This document shows positions 10,599 through 22,711 of a stretch of DNA of 64,000 nt, in pieces (within the stretch, counting starts at the first letter, position 1; the number at the start of each line of letters is the position of its first letter). A program made the translations under genes and the position numbers. The notes under the pieces are model-generated. The model was not told the DNA's origin. It worked only from the letters and a program-made list of their open reading frames with translations, and made no database searches. This DNA comes from an uncultured Pseudomonadota bacterium (GTDB lineage: Bacteria > Pseudomonadota > Gammaproteobacteria > Burkholderiales > Burkholderiaceae_C), in assembly GCA_945952465.1 (NCBI GenBank), contig CAMFIB010000006.1, positions 59,661 through 123,660 of the forward strand, in the 5' to 3' direction.

Positions 10599-12725
10599 TC
10601 AGGCTTTCAGGAAGTCGCTGCGCCCGCCCATCCAGCGGGCGACGTGGCGCGCGGCCAGCTCCGGGTGCCGGTCCAGCATGGCGGGGGCGGTTGACTGGGC
10701 CCAGGCGAGCCAGTCGGTGTCGGTGGCGAGGTCGGCAAAGCGCAGCAGCGGCGCACCCGACTGGCGGGCGCCCAGGAATTCGCCGGGGCCGCGAATGTCC
10801 AGGTCGCGCCGGGCGATCTCGAAGCCGTCGGCGGTTTCCACCATGGCCTTCAGCCGGGCCCGGGCGGTTTCGCCCAGCCGGGGGGCGTCGCCGGTCGAAT
10901 AGAGCAGCACGCAGGCCGACGCCGCCGCGCCGCGCCCCACCCGGCCACGCAACTGGTGCAGTTGGCTGAGGCCGAAACGCTCGGCATGTTCAATGACCAT
11001 CAGCGACGCGTTGGGCACGTCCACCCCCACTTCAATGACGGTGGTGCTGACGAGCACGCCCATCTGGCCCGCCGTGAACAGCGCCATGACCGCCTTTTTC
11101 TCGGCCGGCGCCATGCGCGAGTGCAGCAGGCCGACCAGCACGCCGGGCAGCGCCTCCGACAGCGCCGCGTGGGTGGCGGTGGCGTTCGTCAGATCCAGCG
11201 CCTCGCTTTCCTCGATCAGCGGGCAGACCCAATACACCTGCCGGCCCTGGTCGAGCTGCGCGCGGATGCGCTCCACCACCTCGTCGCGCCGCGCCTCAGC
11301 CACCAGCCGGGTGACGACCGGCGTGCGGCCGGGCGGCAGCTCGTCGATGGTGGACACGTCGAGTTCGGCGTAGTAGCTCATGGCCAGCGTTCGCGGAATC
11401 GGCGTGGCGGTCATCATGAGGAGGTGCGGTTCGCGCGACGCGTCGCCGTCGGGCGCGGCGGCCATCTTGGCGCGCAGCGCCAGCCGCTGCGCCACGCCGA
11501 AGCGGTGTTGCTCGTCAATGACCGCCAGCGCGAGCGACTTGAACAACACCTGGTCTTGAATGACCGCGTGGGTGCCCACCACCAGCCCGGCCTCGCCGCT
11601 GACCACCAGCGCCAGCATCTCGGCGCGCTCCTTCTTCTTCTGGCTGCCGGTGAGCCAGGCCACCCGCTGGCCGAAGGGCGCGAGCAGCGGCTCCAGCCAG
11701 CCGATGAGTTTGCGGAAATGCTGCTCGGCCAGGATTTCGGTGGGCGCCATCAGCGCGCACTGGTGGCCGGCGTCGATCGCGGCGGCCGCCGCCAGCGCGG
11801 CCACCACCGTTTTGCCGGAGCCGACGTCGCCCTGCAGCAGCCGGTGCATGGGCACCGGGCGGGCGATGTCGGCGGCGATCTCGGCCACCACGCGCTGCTG
11901 CGCGCCGGTCAGCGCGAACGGCAGCGCGGCCAGCAACTGGTCGCGCAGGCCGCCGGCGGCGGCGGGCAGCGGCGGCGCGCGCAAGGCGTCGTGCTGGCGC
12001 CGGGCCTGCAACTGCGAGAGCTGCTGGGCCAGCAGCTCTTCCAGCTTGAGCCGCTGCCATGCGGGATGGCTGTGGTCTTCCAGCGTGGCCAGCGCCGCGT
12101 CGGGCGCTGGATGATGCAAAAATGATAGCGAACTTTCCAGATTCCACGCTGACTTGAGGCCGATTTTGCTTAAAAATTCGGCCGGAACGGTCTCGGACAG
12201 GTCGGCGCGGGCCAACCCGGCCAGCACGGTCTTGCGCAGCACCGGCTGCGAGAGGCCGGCCACGGTGGAATAGACGGGCGTCAGCGCGTCGGGCAGCGGG
12301 CCGCCGGCGCTGCGCACGGTGGGGTGCATCATGGTGGCGCCGGCAAAACCGGTGCGCACCTCGCCGCGCGCGCGCACGCGGTTGCCCACCGCCAGCGCCT
12401 TCTGCTGGCTGGGGTAGAAGCTGAAAAAGCGCAGCGTGCAGGTGTCGCCGCCGTCGTCCAGCACCACCAGCAGCTGGCGGCGCGGCCGGTAGGTCACATC
12501 GCAGCCGCGCACCGTGCCTTCGATCTGCACCGTCTCACCGTCGCGCGCGGCGTTCAGCGGGGTGATGCGGGTCTCGTCCTCGTAGCGGATGGGCAGGTGC
12601 AGCGCGAGGTCGATGTCGCGGTGCAGGCCCAGTTTGGCCAGCGCCTTGGCGAGCGCGGCCGCCGCGTCGCTGCGGGGCGCGGAAGAACCGGGCGGAGAAG
12701 CCGGCGAAGGCGGGCGGGCGGGCAT
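10599..12725 (-). CDS. recG: ATP-dependent DNA helicase RecG
   Basis: Branch-migration helicase that remodels stalled forks and recombination intermediates. The 708-residue product has the wedge/OB domain in the N-terminal third, Walker A GDVGSGKTVVA at about 298-308, DEQHRFGV (motif II), MMTATPIPRTLA (motif III) and GRVGRG (motif VI). Length matches the family. Residues near 195-215 (EFLSKIGLKSAWNLESSLSF) are encoded by repeat copy B. First gene of the operon continuing to ubiA. Confidence 0.96.
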   Translation of the reverse strand: MPARPPSPASPPGSSAPRSDAAAALAKALAKLGLHRDIDLALHLPIRYEDETRITPLNAARDGETVQIEGTVRGCDVTYRPRRQLLVVLDDGGDTCTLRFFSFYPSQQKALAVGNRVRARGEVRTGFAGATMMHPTVRSAGGPLPDALTPVYSTVAGLSQPVLRKTVLAGLARADLSETVPAEFLSKIGLKSAWNLESSLSFLHHPAPDAALATLEDHSHPAWQRLKLEELLAQQLSQLQARRQHDALRAPPLPAAAGGLRDQLLAALPFALTGAQQRVVAEIAADIARPVPMHRLLQGDVGSGKTVVAALAAAAAIDAGHQCALMAPTEILAEQHFRKLIGWLEPLLAPFGQRVAWLTGSQKKKERAEMLALVVSGEAGLVVGTHAVIQDQVLFKSLALAVIDEQHRFGVAQRLALRAKMAAAPDGDASREPHLLMMTATPIPRTLAMSYYAELDVSTIDELPPGRTPVVTRLVAEARRDEVVERIRAQLDQGRQVYWVCPLIEESEALDLTNATATHAALSEALPGVLVGLLHSRMAPAEKKAVMALFTAGQMGVLVSTTVIEVGVDVPNASLMVIEHAERFGLSQLHQLRGRVGRGAAASACVLLYSTGDAPRLGETARARLKAMVETADGFEIARRDLDIRGPGEFLGARQSGAPLLRFADLATDTDWLAWAQSTAPAMLDRHPELAARHVARWMGGRSDFLKA
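12116..12178 (-). repeat. Dispersed ~55-bp repeat, copy B, inside recG
   Basis: On the minus strand: AAAATCGGCC, TCAAGTCAGCGTGGAATC, then TTCGCTATCATTTTT. It shares GCCTCAAGTCAGCG with copy A, and GTCAGCGTGGAAT with copy H. It is in frame within recG and visibly more AT-rich than the flanking helicase sequence. Confidence 0.6.
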
Positions 12726-12805
12726 CGCCGTGCATTCTGCCCGCTGACCGCTCGGAAATTCGCGGTCGGTTAAGGTGACCGAAGCTCAACCCGCCGGACT
12801 TCGCC

Positions 12806-13519
12806 ATGCACACACGCCTTGCCCGCCGCTTCGCCTGCCTCGCCGTTCCGTGCGTGGCGCTGACCGCCTGTGGCGGCGGCGGCGGCGGTTCGGGTTCCGA
12901 CGGCGGCGGCTCGGTGTCGCCACCGCCCACCGCCACCACCTACAACTTCGACGCCGCGATGGAGCGCATCTTCACGCTCGGCACCAGCCTGTCGGCCAGC
13001 GCCACCGACAGCTCGGGCGCCCAGCTCACGGCGGTCTACACCACCACCCCGCAAGCCGACGCCGCTTTCGAGAACGCCACCCGCAAGCGCACCCTGGAAG
13101 CCGTGAGGCTGACGCGCGCCGGCGTGACCCAGGCCACCGACAGCTCCACCACCTTCTACGGCATCAGCCCGTTCACGATCTACGGCTCGCTGGAGTCCGA
13201 CGGCAGCTACACCGTGGCCACCTCCAACGGCGCGCTGCCCTCGGCCGGCACCGTGGGGCAGTCGGGCACGCTGCTGAGCGACGTGACCTACGCCGACGCC
13301 ACCAAGGCCCGCGTGACCGGCCGCAGCACGGTGAGCTGGTCGCTGGAGGCGGGCAGCGGCAGCACGGCCTACGCCTGCGTGAACACCGCCTACACCACCA
13401 GCACCGGCCAGGCCGACGGCTCGGCCGCGCAGTGCTTTCTGATCGGCAGCACGGGCATGGTCTCCGGCATGCGGCTGACGCTGACCGACGCTTCGGGCCA
13501 GAGCGTCGTCTTCCGCTGA
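12806..13519 (+). CDS. Putative lipoprotein of unknown function
   Basis: A 237-residue product with a signal peptide ending in the lipobox LTAC (Cys near residue 22), followed by a glycine/serine linker (CGGGGGGSGSDGGGS) typical of lipoproteins exported to the outer membrane. The mature domain is Thr/Ser/Gly rich with many short beta-like segments and contains two cysteines (YACVNT, AQCFLIG) that may pair. No family recognised. It stands alone, divergent from recG (80 bp between). Confidence 0.75.
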   Translation: MHTRLARRFACLAVPCVALTACGGGGGGSGSDGGGSVSPPPTATTYNFDAAMERIFTLGTSLSASATDSSGAQLTAVYTTTPQADAAFENATRKRTLEAVRLTRAGVTQATDSSTTFYGISPFTIYGSLESDGSYTVATSNGALPSAGTVGQSGTLLSDVTYADATKARVTGRSTVSWSLEAGSGSTAYACVNTAYTTSTGQADGSAAQCFLIGSTGMVSGMRLTLTDASGQSVVFR

Positions 13520-13593
13520 GGCGCCGCCGTAGGACAGCCGGAACGCCCGGCGTCCTACAGATCGCCGTGCTACCGGCGGTTACAACCAAAGGC

Positions 13594-14346
13594 ATGAGCC
13601 GCCCGCCTTTGACCGTCATGACGGTGAACATCCACAAGGGGTTCACGTCCTTCAACCGCCGCTTCATCCTGCCCGAACTGCGCGAGGCCGTCCGCAAGGT
13701 CGGCGCCGACGTGGTTTTTCTGCAGGAGGTGCTGGGTTCGCACGAGCTGCACGAGGCCCGCATTCCCGGCTGGCCGCGCGAGCCCCATTACGAATTCCTG
13801 GCCGACACGATCTGGCCCGAGGTGGCCTATGGCTGCAACGTGGCCGCGCCGCGGCTGCACTTCGGCAACGCGCTCATCAGCAAATTCCCCATCGTCCACC
13901 AGAAGAACCACGACGTGTCGATCGCCGGGCCGGAACGCCGCGGCCTGCTGCACTGCGCGCTGCAGGTGCCCGGCCAGCCGACCGACGTGCACGTGATCTG
14001 CGTGCACCTGGGGCTGCGCGAGTCGCACCGGCTGCAGCAGCTCGACCTGCTGATCGACCTGGCGCGGCGCGAGGTGCCCGCCAATGCACCGCTGGTGGTG
14101 GCCGGCGACTTCAACGACTGGCGCCGCCGCGCCCACCGCATCCTCGAGAAAAAGGCGGGCTTGCGCGAGATCTTCGTGCAGGCCTACGGCACCTCGGCCA
14201 AGACCTTTCCCGCTCGCATGCCGGTGCTGGCGCTGGACCGCATCTACGTGCGCAACGCCTCCAGCCACCTGCCGGTGGTGCTGCCGCGCAAGCCCTGGGC
14301 CCACCTGTCGGACCATGCGCCGCTGGTCGCGGAGATCCACCTGTGA
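13594..14346 (+). CDS. ybhP: Endonuclease/exonuclease/phosphatase family protein, YbhP-like
   Basis: A 250-residue member of the EEP superfamily of metal-dependent phosphodiesterases. Visible motifs: MTVNIHKG (residues 9-16), FLQEVLGSHE, AGDFNDWRRRAH and the terminal SDHAPLVAEIHL. The ATG at 13594 is preferred over an upstream open frame. Its stop overlaps the GTG of the cardiolipin synthase gene (GTGA), and the next gene is YbhN-like, reproducing the E. coli ybhP-clsB-ybhN order. A role in phospholipid turnover follows from this context only. Confidence 0.85.
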   Translation: MSRPPLTVMTVNIHKGFTSFNRRFILPELREAVRKVGADVVFLQEVLGSHELHEARIPGWPREPHYEFLADTIWPEVAYGCNVAAPRLHFGNALISKFPIVHQKNHDVSIAGPERRGLLHCALQVPGQPTDVHVICVHLGLRESHRLQQLDLLIDLARREVPANAPLVVAGDFNDWRRRAHRILEKKAGLREIFVQAYGTSAKTFPARMPVLALDRIYVRNASSHLPVVLPRKPWAHLSDHAPLVAEIHL

Positions 14347-15608
14347 GCCGCCCCGCCGTCGCCACCGCTGCTGCCTCGCAGCCGCACTTCCAGTCGCGCT
14401 GGACGTCGGGCAACGCCTTCGAGCTGCTGGAAAACGGCGAGGCCTACTACCCCGCCGTGTTCGACGCCATCCGCTCGGCCGAGCGCGAGGTCGTCATCGA
14501 AACCTTCATCCTGTTCGACGACAAGGTGGGGCAGGAGCTGCATGCGGCCCTGCTGGCGGCAGCGGGCCGCGGCGTGGCGATCGACCTCACCATCGACGGC
14601 TTCGGCTCGCCCGACCTGCCGGACGAATTCACCGGCGCCTTGCTGGCGGCCGGCGTGAAGCTGCACGTGTTCGACCCCGCCCCCCGCATCGCCGGCTGGC
14701 GCACCAACTGGCTGCGCCGCATGCACCGCAAGATCGTGGTGGTAGACGGCCGCATCGCCTTCGTCGGCGGCATCAATTTCTCGGCCGACCACCTCGGTGA
14801 TTTTGGCCCCGAGGCCAAGCAGGACTACGCCGTTTCGGTGCGCGGCCCGCTGGTGGCCGAGGTGCGCGACTACGTGCGCGCCGCCATCGCGCCCGGCCGC
14901 CGCTCCCGTCCGCGCTGGTTCGGCCGCCGCCAGGTGCAGGCCGACGCCGCGCCCGGCCAGGCCATGGCGCTGCTGGCCGTGCGCGACAACCACCAGCACC
15001 GCACCGACATCGAGCGCCACTACCGCGCCGCGATCCGCTCGGCCAGGGAGCGCGTGGTCATCGCCAACGCCTATTTCTTTCCCGGCTACCGGCTGCTGCG
15101 CGACATCCGCCACGCGGCCAAGCGCGGCGTGAAGGTGGCGCTCATCCTGCAGGGCCAGCCCGACATGCCCATCGTCAAGGTGGCGGCCCGCATGCTGTAC
15201 CACCACCTCGTCAGCGCCGGCGTGGAGCTGTACGAGTACTGCCAGCGCCCGCTGCACGGCAAGGTGGCGCTGATCGACGGCGAATGGTCCACCGTGGGCT
15301 CCAGCAACCTCGACCCGCTGAGCCTGTCGCTGAACCTGGAGGCCAACGTCGTCATCCGCGACCGCGCCTTCAATGCCACGCTGGCCGAACGGCTCGGCCA
15401 CCTGATGGACCATTGCTGCCAGCGCGTGGAGGCGCGCGAGCTGGGCCCGCTCAGCACCTGGGGCCTGGTGCGCAGCCACGTGGTCTACCACCTCGTGCGC
15501 TGGTACCCCCGCATGGCCTACTGGTTCCCGGAGCATCGGCCCACGCTGGAGACGCTGGCCCCCGCCGCCGACCACGAGGTGCTGGCCCACCGGGGCGGCG
15601 GGGCCTGA
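14343..15608 (+). CDS. clsB: Cardiolipin synthase B
   Basis: Phospholipase D superfamily enzyme that forms cardiolipin by phosphatidyl transfer. The 421-residue product starts at GTG 14343 and contains the two HKD motifs: HRKIVVVDGRIAFVGGIN (about residues 128-145) and HGKVALIDGEWSTVGSSN (about 305-322). It lacks the two N-terminal transmembrane helices of ClsA, as ClsB does. It is translationally coupled to the YbhP-like gene and 2 bp upstream of the YbhN-like gene. Confidence 0.92.
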   Translation: MSRPAVATAAASQPHFQSRWTSGNAFELLENGEAYYPAVFDAIRSAEREVVIETFILFDDKVGQELHAALLAAAGRGVAIDLTIDGFGSPDLPDEFTGALLAAGVKLHVFDPAPRIAGWRTNWLRRMHRKIVVVDGRIAFVGGINFSADHLGDFGPEAKQDYAVSVRGPLVAEVRDYVRAAIAPGRRSRPRWFGRRQVQADAAPGQAMALLAVRDNHQHRTDIERHYRAAIRSARERVVIANAYFFPGYRLLRDIRHAAKRGVKVALILQGQPDMPIVKVAARMLYHHLVSAGVELYEYCQRPLHGKVALIDGEWSTVGSSNLDPLSLSLNLEANVVIRDRAFNATLAERLGHLMDHCCQRVEARELGPLSTWGLVRSHVVYHLVRWYPRMAYWFPEHRPTLETLAPAADHEVLAHRGGGA

Positions 15609-15610
15609 CC

Positions 15611-16606
15611 ATGCCACGCGGCGCTTCGGCCGCCGCCGGGGCGCCAGCGCGTGACCGCCCGGCGCCCCGCGCGCCAGCCACGCGCGAGCGGCGCTGGACG
15701 CTGGTGAAACGCGGCCTGACACTGGCTTTCGCGCTGGCCGTTGCCGCCCTGCTGGCGCGCTACGCCACGGCGGTGGACTGGCCCGGCGTGGGCCGCGCCG
15801 TGACGGAAGTGCCGCTGCCGGTGCTGGCCGCCGCCGCCGCGCTGGCCGCCACCAGTCACCTCCTCTACAGCGGCTTCGACCTGTTCGGCCGCCACTACAC
15901 CCGCCACACGGTGCCGGTGCCGCGCGTGATGGCCATCACCTTCATCAGCTACGCGTTCAACCTCAACCTCGGTTCGCTCATCGGCGGCATCGCGTTTCGC
16001 TACCGGCTCTACGCGCGCAGCGGCCTGCCGCACGGCACCACCACCCGCGTGATGCTGATGAGCATGGCCACCAACTGGCTGGGCTACCTGCTGCTCGGCG
16101 GCCTGCTGTTCGCGCTCGACCCCTTTCCGCTACCCGACGGCTGGGCGATCGGCCAGACCGGGCTGCGTGCGGTGGGCGTCGCCATGGTCGCGCTGGCGCT
16201 GGCCTATGCCGCCGCAGTGCTGTGGTCCAAACGCCGCGCGTTCGTGCTGCGCGGCCGCACCATCGAGCTGCCTCGGGCGAGGCTCGCCGCGCTGCAGTTC
16301 GCCGCGTCCATGACCAACTGGGCGGTGATGGGCGCGCTGGTCACCGTGTTGCTGCAAGGCGCCGCCTCCTACCCCACCGTGCTCGGCGTGCTGCTGGTGG
16401 CGGCGGTGGCCGGCCTGTTGACGCACATTCCCGCCGGCCTAGGCGTGCTGGAGGCGGTGTTCGTCGCGCTGCTGTCACCGCCGCTCGACACCACCACGCT
16501 GCTGGCCGCGCTGCTGGTCTACCGCGTGCTGTACTACATCGTGCCGCTGGCGCTGGCGACCGTCGGCTACCTGTTGCTCGAGACCCGCTTCACCCGCGCG
16601 GGCTGA
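15611..16606 (+). CDS. ybhN: YbhN family (UPF0104) inner membrane protein
   Basis: A 331-residue polytopic membrane protein with about eight hydrophobic helices of the lysylphosphatidylglycerol synthetase transmembrane domain family, e.g. the conserved FISYAFNLNLGSLIGGIAFR block and the late IPAGLGVLEAVFVALL helix. The soluble synthetase domain is absent. Third gene of the YbhP-ClsB-YbhN set, likely acting in lipid movement or regulation. The start ATG at 15611 is 2 bp after clsB stops. Its stop directly abuts the stop of the converging downstream gene. Confidence 0.85.
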   Translation: MPRGASAAAGAPARDRPAPRAPATRERRWTLVKRGLTLAFALAVAALLARYATAVDWPGVGRAVTEVPLPVLAAAAALAATSHLLYSGFDLFGRHYTRHTVPVPRVMAITFISYAFNLNLGSLIGGIAFRYRLYARSGLPHGTTTRVMLMSMATNWLGYLLLGGLLFALDPFPLPDGWAIGQTGLRAVGVAMVALALAYAAAVLWSKRRAFVLRGRTIELPRARLAALQFAASMTNWAVMGALVTVLLQGAASYPTVLGVLLVAAVAGLLTHIPAGLGVLEAVFVALLSPPLDTTTLLAALLVYRVLYYIVPLALATVGYLLLETRFTRAG

Positions 16607-17674
16607 TCAGGCGGCGGCCGGCGCCTCGTCGCTCGGCGTGGCGGCGGCCTGTGTGCCGCACGCGTGGCAGAAGCGCGAGAACGCGTTCTTGCGCGTGCTG
16701 CAACAGCCGCAGCGGTTGAACAGCCCGATGCCGCAGTGCGGACAGAAATCGACCGCCTCGTTCTTCAGGTCCACCGCCCGCTCGCAGCCGGGACACACGC
16801 CTTTCGACAGCCTGGTGAGCGCCACGTCGTAGCTCAGTTCGGTGCGGCGCTCGGCGTCGGACTTCTGCTCGGTCGCCTGCTGGCGTTCGCGGTAGCGGTT
16901 CAGCGCCACGATGGCCTGCCGCCCGACCAGCACCGTGATCACGATGCCGACCACGTAGCGCACATAGCCGCCGTAGCTCGGCAGGTAGGGCACCAGCTCG
17001 ACGAAGAAGGCGAACAGCGCAAAGAAGATGAAGCCCCAGACGAAAGGCCACCAGGTGCTCTTGCGGTGCTTCTTGAACAGCCAGCCGGCCACCACCAACA
17101 GCGGCAGCAGCAACGCCAGCCGGTAGAGGAAGACGCGCAATTCCTGGCTGCGCTCGGCCGCCTGCAGCCCGCCCTGCGCGCCGAGTTCCAGCTCCGAGAG
17201 CCGCGCCTGCGCCCCCGATTCGGCCTGCTGCGCGTCCAGCGCCACCTGCTGCTGCGCCTCCACCGCCGCCAGCGCCTGCCGCTCGGCGGCCTTCAGCCTG
17301 TCGAGCGCGGCGGTGCGGGCCACCAGCTCGCCGTCCTGCTCCGGCCGCTCGGTGGCGCGGCGGGTCTGCAGCCAGTTGTCGAACGTCTCGCGCGCGGCCA
17401 ACGAATCGGCCTGCGCGGCACGCTGCTTGAGCTGCGCCTGCTCCAGCTTGTCCTGCGCCTCGCGGGCGGTGCCCTGCGACGTCTTGATCGCCGCCCGTGC
17501 GGCCTGCGCCTGCCCGCGGTCCATGAAGTCGTCCAGCGAATAGCGCTTCTCCACCTTCGGCAGATCGCCCACCACGGTGCCGCCCAGCCCGATCAGGAAT
17601 CCGGCGAAGATCACCGCGACCAACCACAGCCCCCGCTGGAACCATTTTTCCGACAACCTCAGCGCCTTGCTCAT
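16607..17674 (-). CDS. Membrane protein with periplasmic coiled coil and C-terminal zinc ribbons
   Basis: A 355-residue protein of unknown function. Residues ~15-35 form one membrane helix, ~45-170 an Ala/Gln/Glu/Arg-rich coiled coil, then three hydrophobic segments (~177-270). A basic linker leads to a cysteine-rich tail with VCPGC, FCPHC, CGCC and FCHAC, which looks like two zinc ribbons. The likely topology puts the coil in the periplasm and the ribbons in the cytoplasm. It converges on ybhN with no spacing and is divergent from queA (93 bp). Confidence 0.7.
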   Translation of the reverse strand: MSKALRLSEKWFQRGLWLVAVIFAGFLIGLGGTVVGDLPKVEKRYSLDDFMDRGQAQAARAAIKTSQGTAREAQDKLEQAQLKQRAAQADSLAARETFDNWLQTRRATERPEQDGELVARTAALDRLKAAERQALAAVEAQQQVALDAQQAESGAQARLSELELGAQGGLQAAERSQELRVFLYRLALLLPLLVVAGWLFKKHRKSTWWPFVWGFIFFALFAFFVELVPYLPSYGGYVRYVVGIVITVLVGRQAIVALNRYRERQQATEQKSDAERRTELSYDVALTRLSKGVCPGCERAVDLKNEAVDFCPHCGIGLFNRCGCCSTRKNAFSRFCHACGTQAAATPSDEAPAAA

Positions 17675-17767
17675 CGGGCCTCCTCGTCCGCGACCGGGTG
17701 GCGCGGCGTGGGACAATTCTGCCTTCCTCCCCTCCCCATGGGAACGGGCCCGTCCGGCCCTCCACCG

Positions 17768-18819
17768 ATGACCGCTTTCACCGTCTCCGATTTCGACTTC
17801 GATCTGCCGCCCGGCCTGATCGCCCAGCACCCCGCGCCCGAACGCAGCGCCTCGCGCCTGCTCGACGGCCGCGCCGCCGCCCCGGTGGACCGCAGCTTCC
17901 GCGACCTGCCCGGCCTGCTGTCGCCCGGTGACCTGCTGGTCTTCAACGACACCCAGGTCATCAAGGCGCGGCTGTTCGGACACAAGCCGTCGGGCGGCAA
18001 GGTCGAATTGCTGGTCGAGCGGGTGCTGGATGGCGGCGAGGTGGTGGCCCACATGAAGGCCAGCAAGAAGCCGCTGCCCGGCACCACGCTGGCCATGGAC
18101 GGCGGCTTCCGCGCGACGCTGCTCGGCCGCTGGCCCGACGAGAACGGCCGGCTGTTCCGCTTCGCGCTGGCCAACGACGCGGGCCACGACCCGCACGCGC
18201 TGATGGCCGCGCACGGCCATGTGCCGCTGCCACCCTACATCGAGCATGCCGACACGGCCGACGACGAACGCCGCTACCAGACCGTGTTCGCCAGGCACCC
18301 CGGCGCGGTCGCAGCGCCCACCGCCGCGCTGCATTTCGACGAAGCGCTGCTGGCCCAACTCGACGCGCGCGGCGTTCAGCGGGCCAGCGTGACGCTGCAC
18401 GTGGGCGCCGGCACCTTCCAGCCGGTGAAGACAGAATCGCTGGCCGACCACGTGATGCACAGCGAATGGTTCGACGTGCCGGAGGCCACCATCGCCGCCA
18501 TTGCCGACTGCCGCGCGCGCGGCGGCCGCGTGGTGGCGGTTGGCACCACCACCGTGCGCACGCTGGAGTCGTGGGCCTCCACCGGGCTGACGCGCGGCGA
18601 CACCGCGATCTTCATCACGCCGGGCTTCGGGTTCAAGGTGGTCGACACGCTGATCACCAACTTCCACCTGCCCAAGTCCACGCTGATGATGCTGGTCAGC
18701 GCGCTGGCGGGCCACGGCCACGTCATGGCGCTGTACCGCCACGCGGTGGCGCAGCACTACCGCTTCTTCAGCTACGGCGACGCCATGCTGCTCGACCGCT
18801 CGATAATCGCCGCGACACC

Positions 18820-18823
<4 letters not shown>
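17768..18823 (+). CDS. queA: tRNA preQ1(34) S-adenosylmethionine ribosyltransferase-isomerase
   Basis: Transfers and isomerises the ribosyl part of SAM onto preQ1 in tRNA to give epoxyqueuosine, the step after Tgt. The 351-residue product begins [20 protein letters not shown], has [24 protein letters not shown] and the C-terminal [20 protein letters not shown] block. Its stop overlaps the start of the TPR methyltransferase gene (ATGA); tgt follows. ATG 17768 was chosen for the family N-terminus. Confidence 0.95.
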
Positions 18824-21311
<2,488 letters not shown>

Positions 21312-21328
21312 ACGGCGCCCGGCGCTGA

Positions 21329-21360
21329 AGCCCCCGGAACCTTCGGGCCTTTCCGGGGCT
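21329..21360 (+). terminator. Hairpin after tgt, possible terminator
   Basis: AGCCCCCGGAA and TTCCGGGGCT can pair (one bulged C) around a loop of 11 nt, 18 bp after the tgt stop. There is no T run, so it may be a weak or Rho-assisted end for the queA-tgt transcript. Confidence 0.45.
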
Positions 21361-21400
21361 CCCTCTGTGTTTGACCCAACGAACGACAGGAGGAAGCACG

Positions 21401-22075
21401 ATGCTGAACGATCCCGAAATCCTGCTGCGGCTACTGGCCGCAGCCGTGCTGGGCGGCGCCGTGGGGCTGGAACGCGAGCGGCTGGAATGGGTGGCGGGCT
21501 TGCGCACCCACATGCTGGTCTGCCTGGGCGCGGCGCTGGTGATGGTGGTGTCGGCCCACGGTTTCAACGACATGCTGAAAGACCCGCATGTGGTGCTGGA
21601 CCCCTCGCGGGTGGCGGCGCAGGTGGTCAGCGGCATCGGGTTTCTGGGCGCCGGCACCATCTTGTTCCTGCGGCAGGAGGTGATTCGCGGGCTGACGACG
21701 GCGGCCAGCCTCTGGACGGTGGCGGCCGTCGGGCTGGCGGTGGGCGGCGGGCTCTACCTGGCGGCGGTGGTGGCCACGCTGCTGGTGCTGGCCATTCTGG
21801 CGCTGGTCAAGCCGCTGGAACGGCGGCTGTTCCGGCGCGACCTGACGCGCCAGGTGACGGTGCTGATCGACCGCCGGCAGGTCTCGCTGCAGCAGGTGTC
21901 GCAGGCGATCGAGGCCAGCGGCGTTGCGGTTTCCCAGATCGTGCTGACCCCGGGCGACAACCCGAACGACGGCGCCATCGCCTTCACGCTGCTGCGGGGC
22001 GCCCCGCGCGACACGGCGGGGGCCATCGCCACCGAACTGCAGGCCATGGCCGGCGTCCGGCAGGTCAGCTTGTAA
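21401..22075 (+). CDS. MgtC/SapB family membrane protein
   Basis: A 224-residue protein with four to five N-terminal membrane helices including the family blocks LLAAAVLGGAVGLERERLEW, GIGFLGAGTILF and TAASLWTVAAVGLAVG, and a soluble C-terminal domain (~150-224) with an ACT-like composition. MgtC proteins are linked to low-magnesium growth and virulence in other bacteria; the role here is not shown. A strong Shine-Dalgarno ACAGGAGGA lies 6 bp before the ATG at 21401. Confidence 0.9.
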   Translation: MLNDPEILLRLLAAAVLGGAVGLERERLEWVAGLRTHMLVCLGAALVMVVSAHGFNDMLKDPHVVLDPSRVAAQVVSGIGFLGAGTILFLRQEVIRGLTTAASLWTVAAVGLAVGGGLYLAAVVATLLVLAILALVKPLERRLFRRDLTRQVTVLIDRRQVSLQQVSQAIEASGVAVSQIVLTPGDNPNDGAIAFTLLRGAPRDTAGAIATELQAMAGVRQVSL

Positions 22076-22113
22076 GCCCTTGCAAACCGGCGAGGCGGCC
22101 CCATGTCTCCCGC

Positions 22114-22467
22114 ATGACCCCCGCCACCCCTCTCCCGGTTTCCCCCATCATGGCCGATGCCCGGCTGCTGGCACAATTGATGGAACGGCTCGAACACAGC
22201 CCGGCGCCGGTCGACGCCGGCCAGTACCGCGCGGTGGCCGAGCGGCTGACCGCCCTGCTGGTCGCCCAGCCCCCGGGGCTGGCCCTGACGGCGCTGCTCG
22301 ACACGCACCCGGCCTCCGCCGAGCTGTACGAGAACCACCACTACCAGCATGCGGGCCTGTGCCGCTCGCCGCTGGAGCCAGCGCTGGCGGCCGACATCGG
22401 TGCGCGCGCAGCCATTGTTCGAGCCCAACAGCATCGCAAGGAAAACAGCATCCATGGCAAGAACTGA
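22114..22467 (+). CDS. Hypothetical protein
   Basis: A 117-residue product, mostly alpha-helical in composition, with conserved-looking ENHHYQHAGLCRSPLEPALA near its middle. No family recognised. The start is uncertain: ATG 22114 or ATG 22150 (MADARLLAQLMERLEH); neither has a clear ribosome site. The stop lies 14 bp inside the next small gene, suggesting coupled translation. Confidence 0.55.
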   Translation: MTPATPLPVSPIMADARLLAQLMERLEHSPAPVDAGQYRAVAERLTALLVAQPPGLALTALLDTHPASAELYENHHYQHAGLCRSPLEPALAADIGARAAIVRAQQHRKENSIHGKN

Positions 22468-22690
22468 AACCAAGACCGCGGTCGTCGCGGACGGTTTGCG
22501 TTACAAATCGAAAATCTCGGGCTCCCCGTTCGGCGCCACGTCGTCGTTCGGCGCGGCGACCATGTCGTGCTTCCTGTGCGGCAAGCACCGCGCGCGCTCG
22601 CAGATGGGCACCCGCAAGGTGGCCGGCAAGTCGCAGACGGTGTGCTCGCCGTCGTGCAAGGCCTTGGACGAAGTGGCCACCGCCCGCTGA
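22454..22690 (+). CDS. Small cysteine-containing protein, possible zinc binder
   Basis: A 78-residue basic product with CFLCGKHRARSQ (CxxC) at about residues 37-48 and VCSPSCKAL (CxxxC) at about 63-71, which together could form a four-cysteine zinc site. Reading begins at the ATG 22454 within the end of the preceding gene. Codon use fits the genome. Function unknown. Confidence 0.65.
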   Translation: MARTETKTAVVADGLRYKSKISGSPFGATSSFGAATMSCFLCGKHRARSQMGTRKVAGKSQTVCSPSCKALDEVATAR

Positions 22691-22711
22691 GCGCGGCCCA
22701 CCCCCGGCGAT

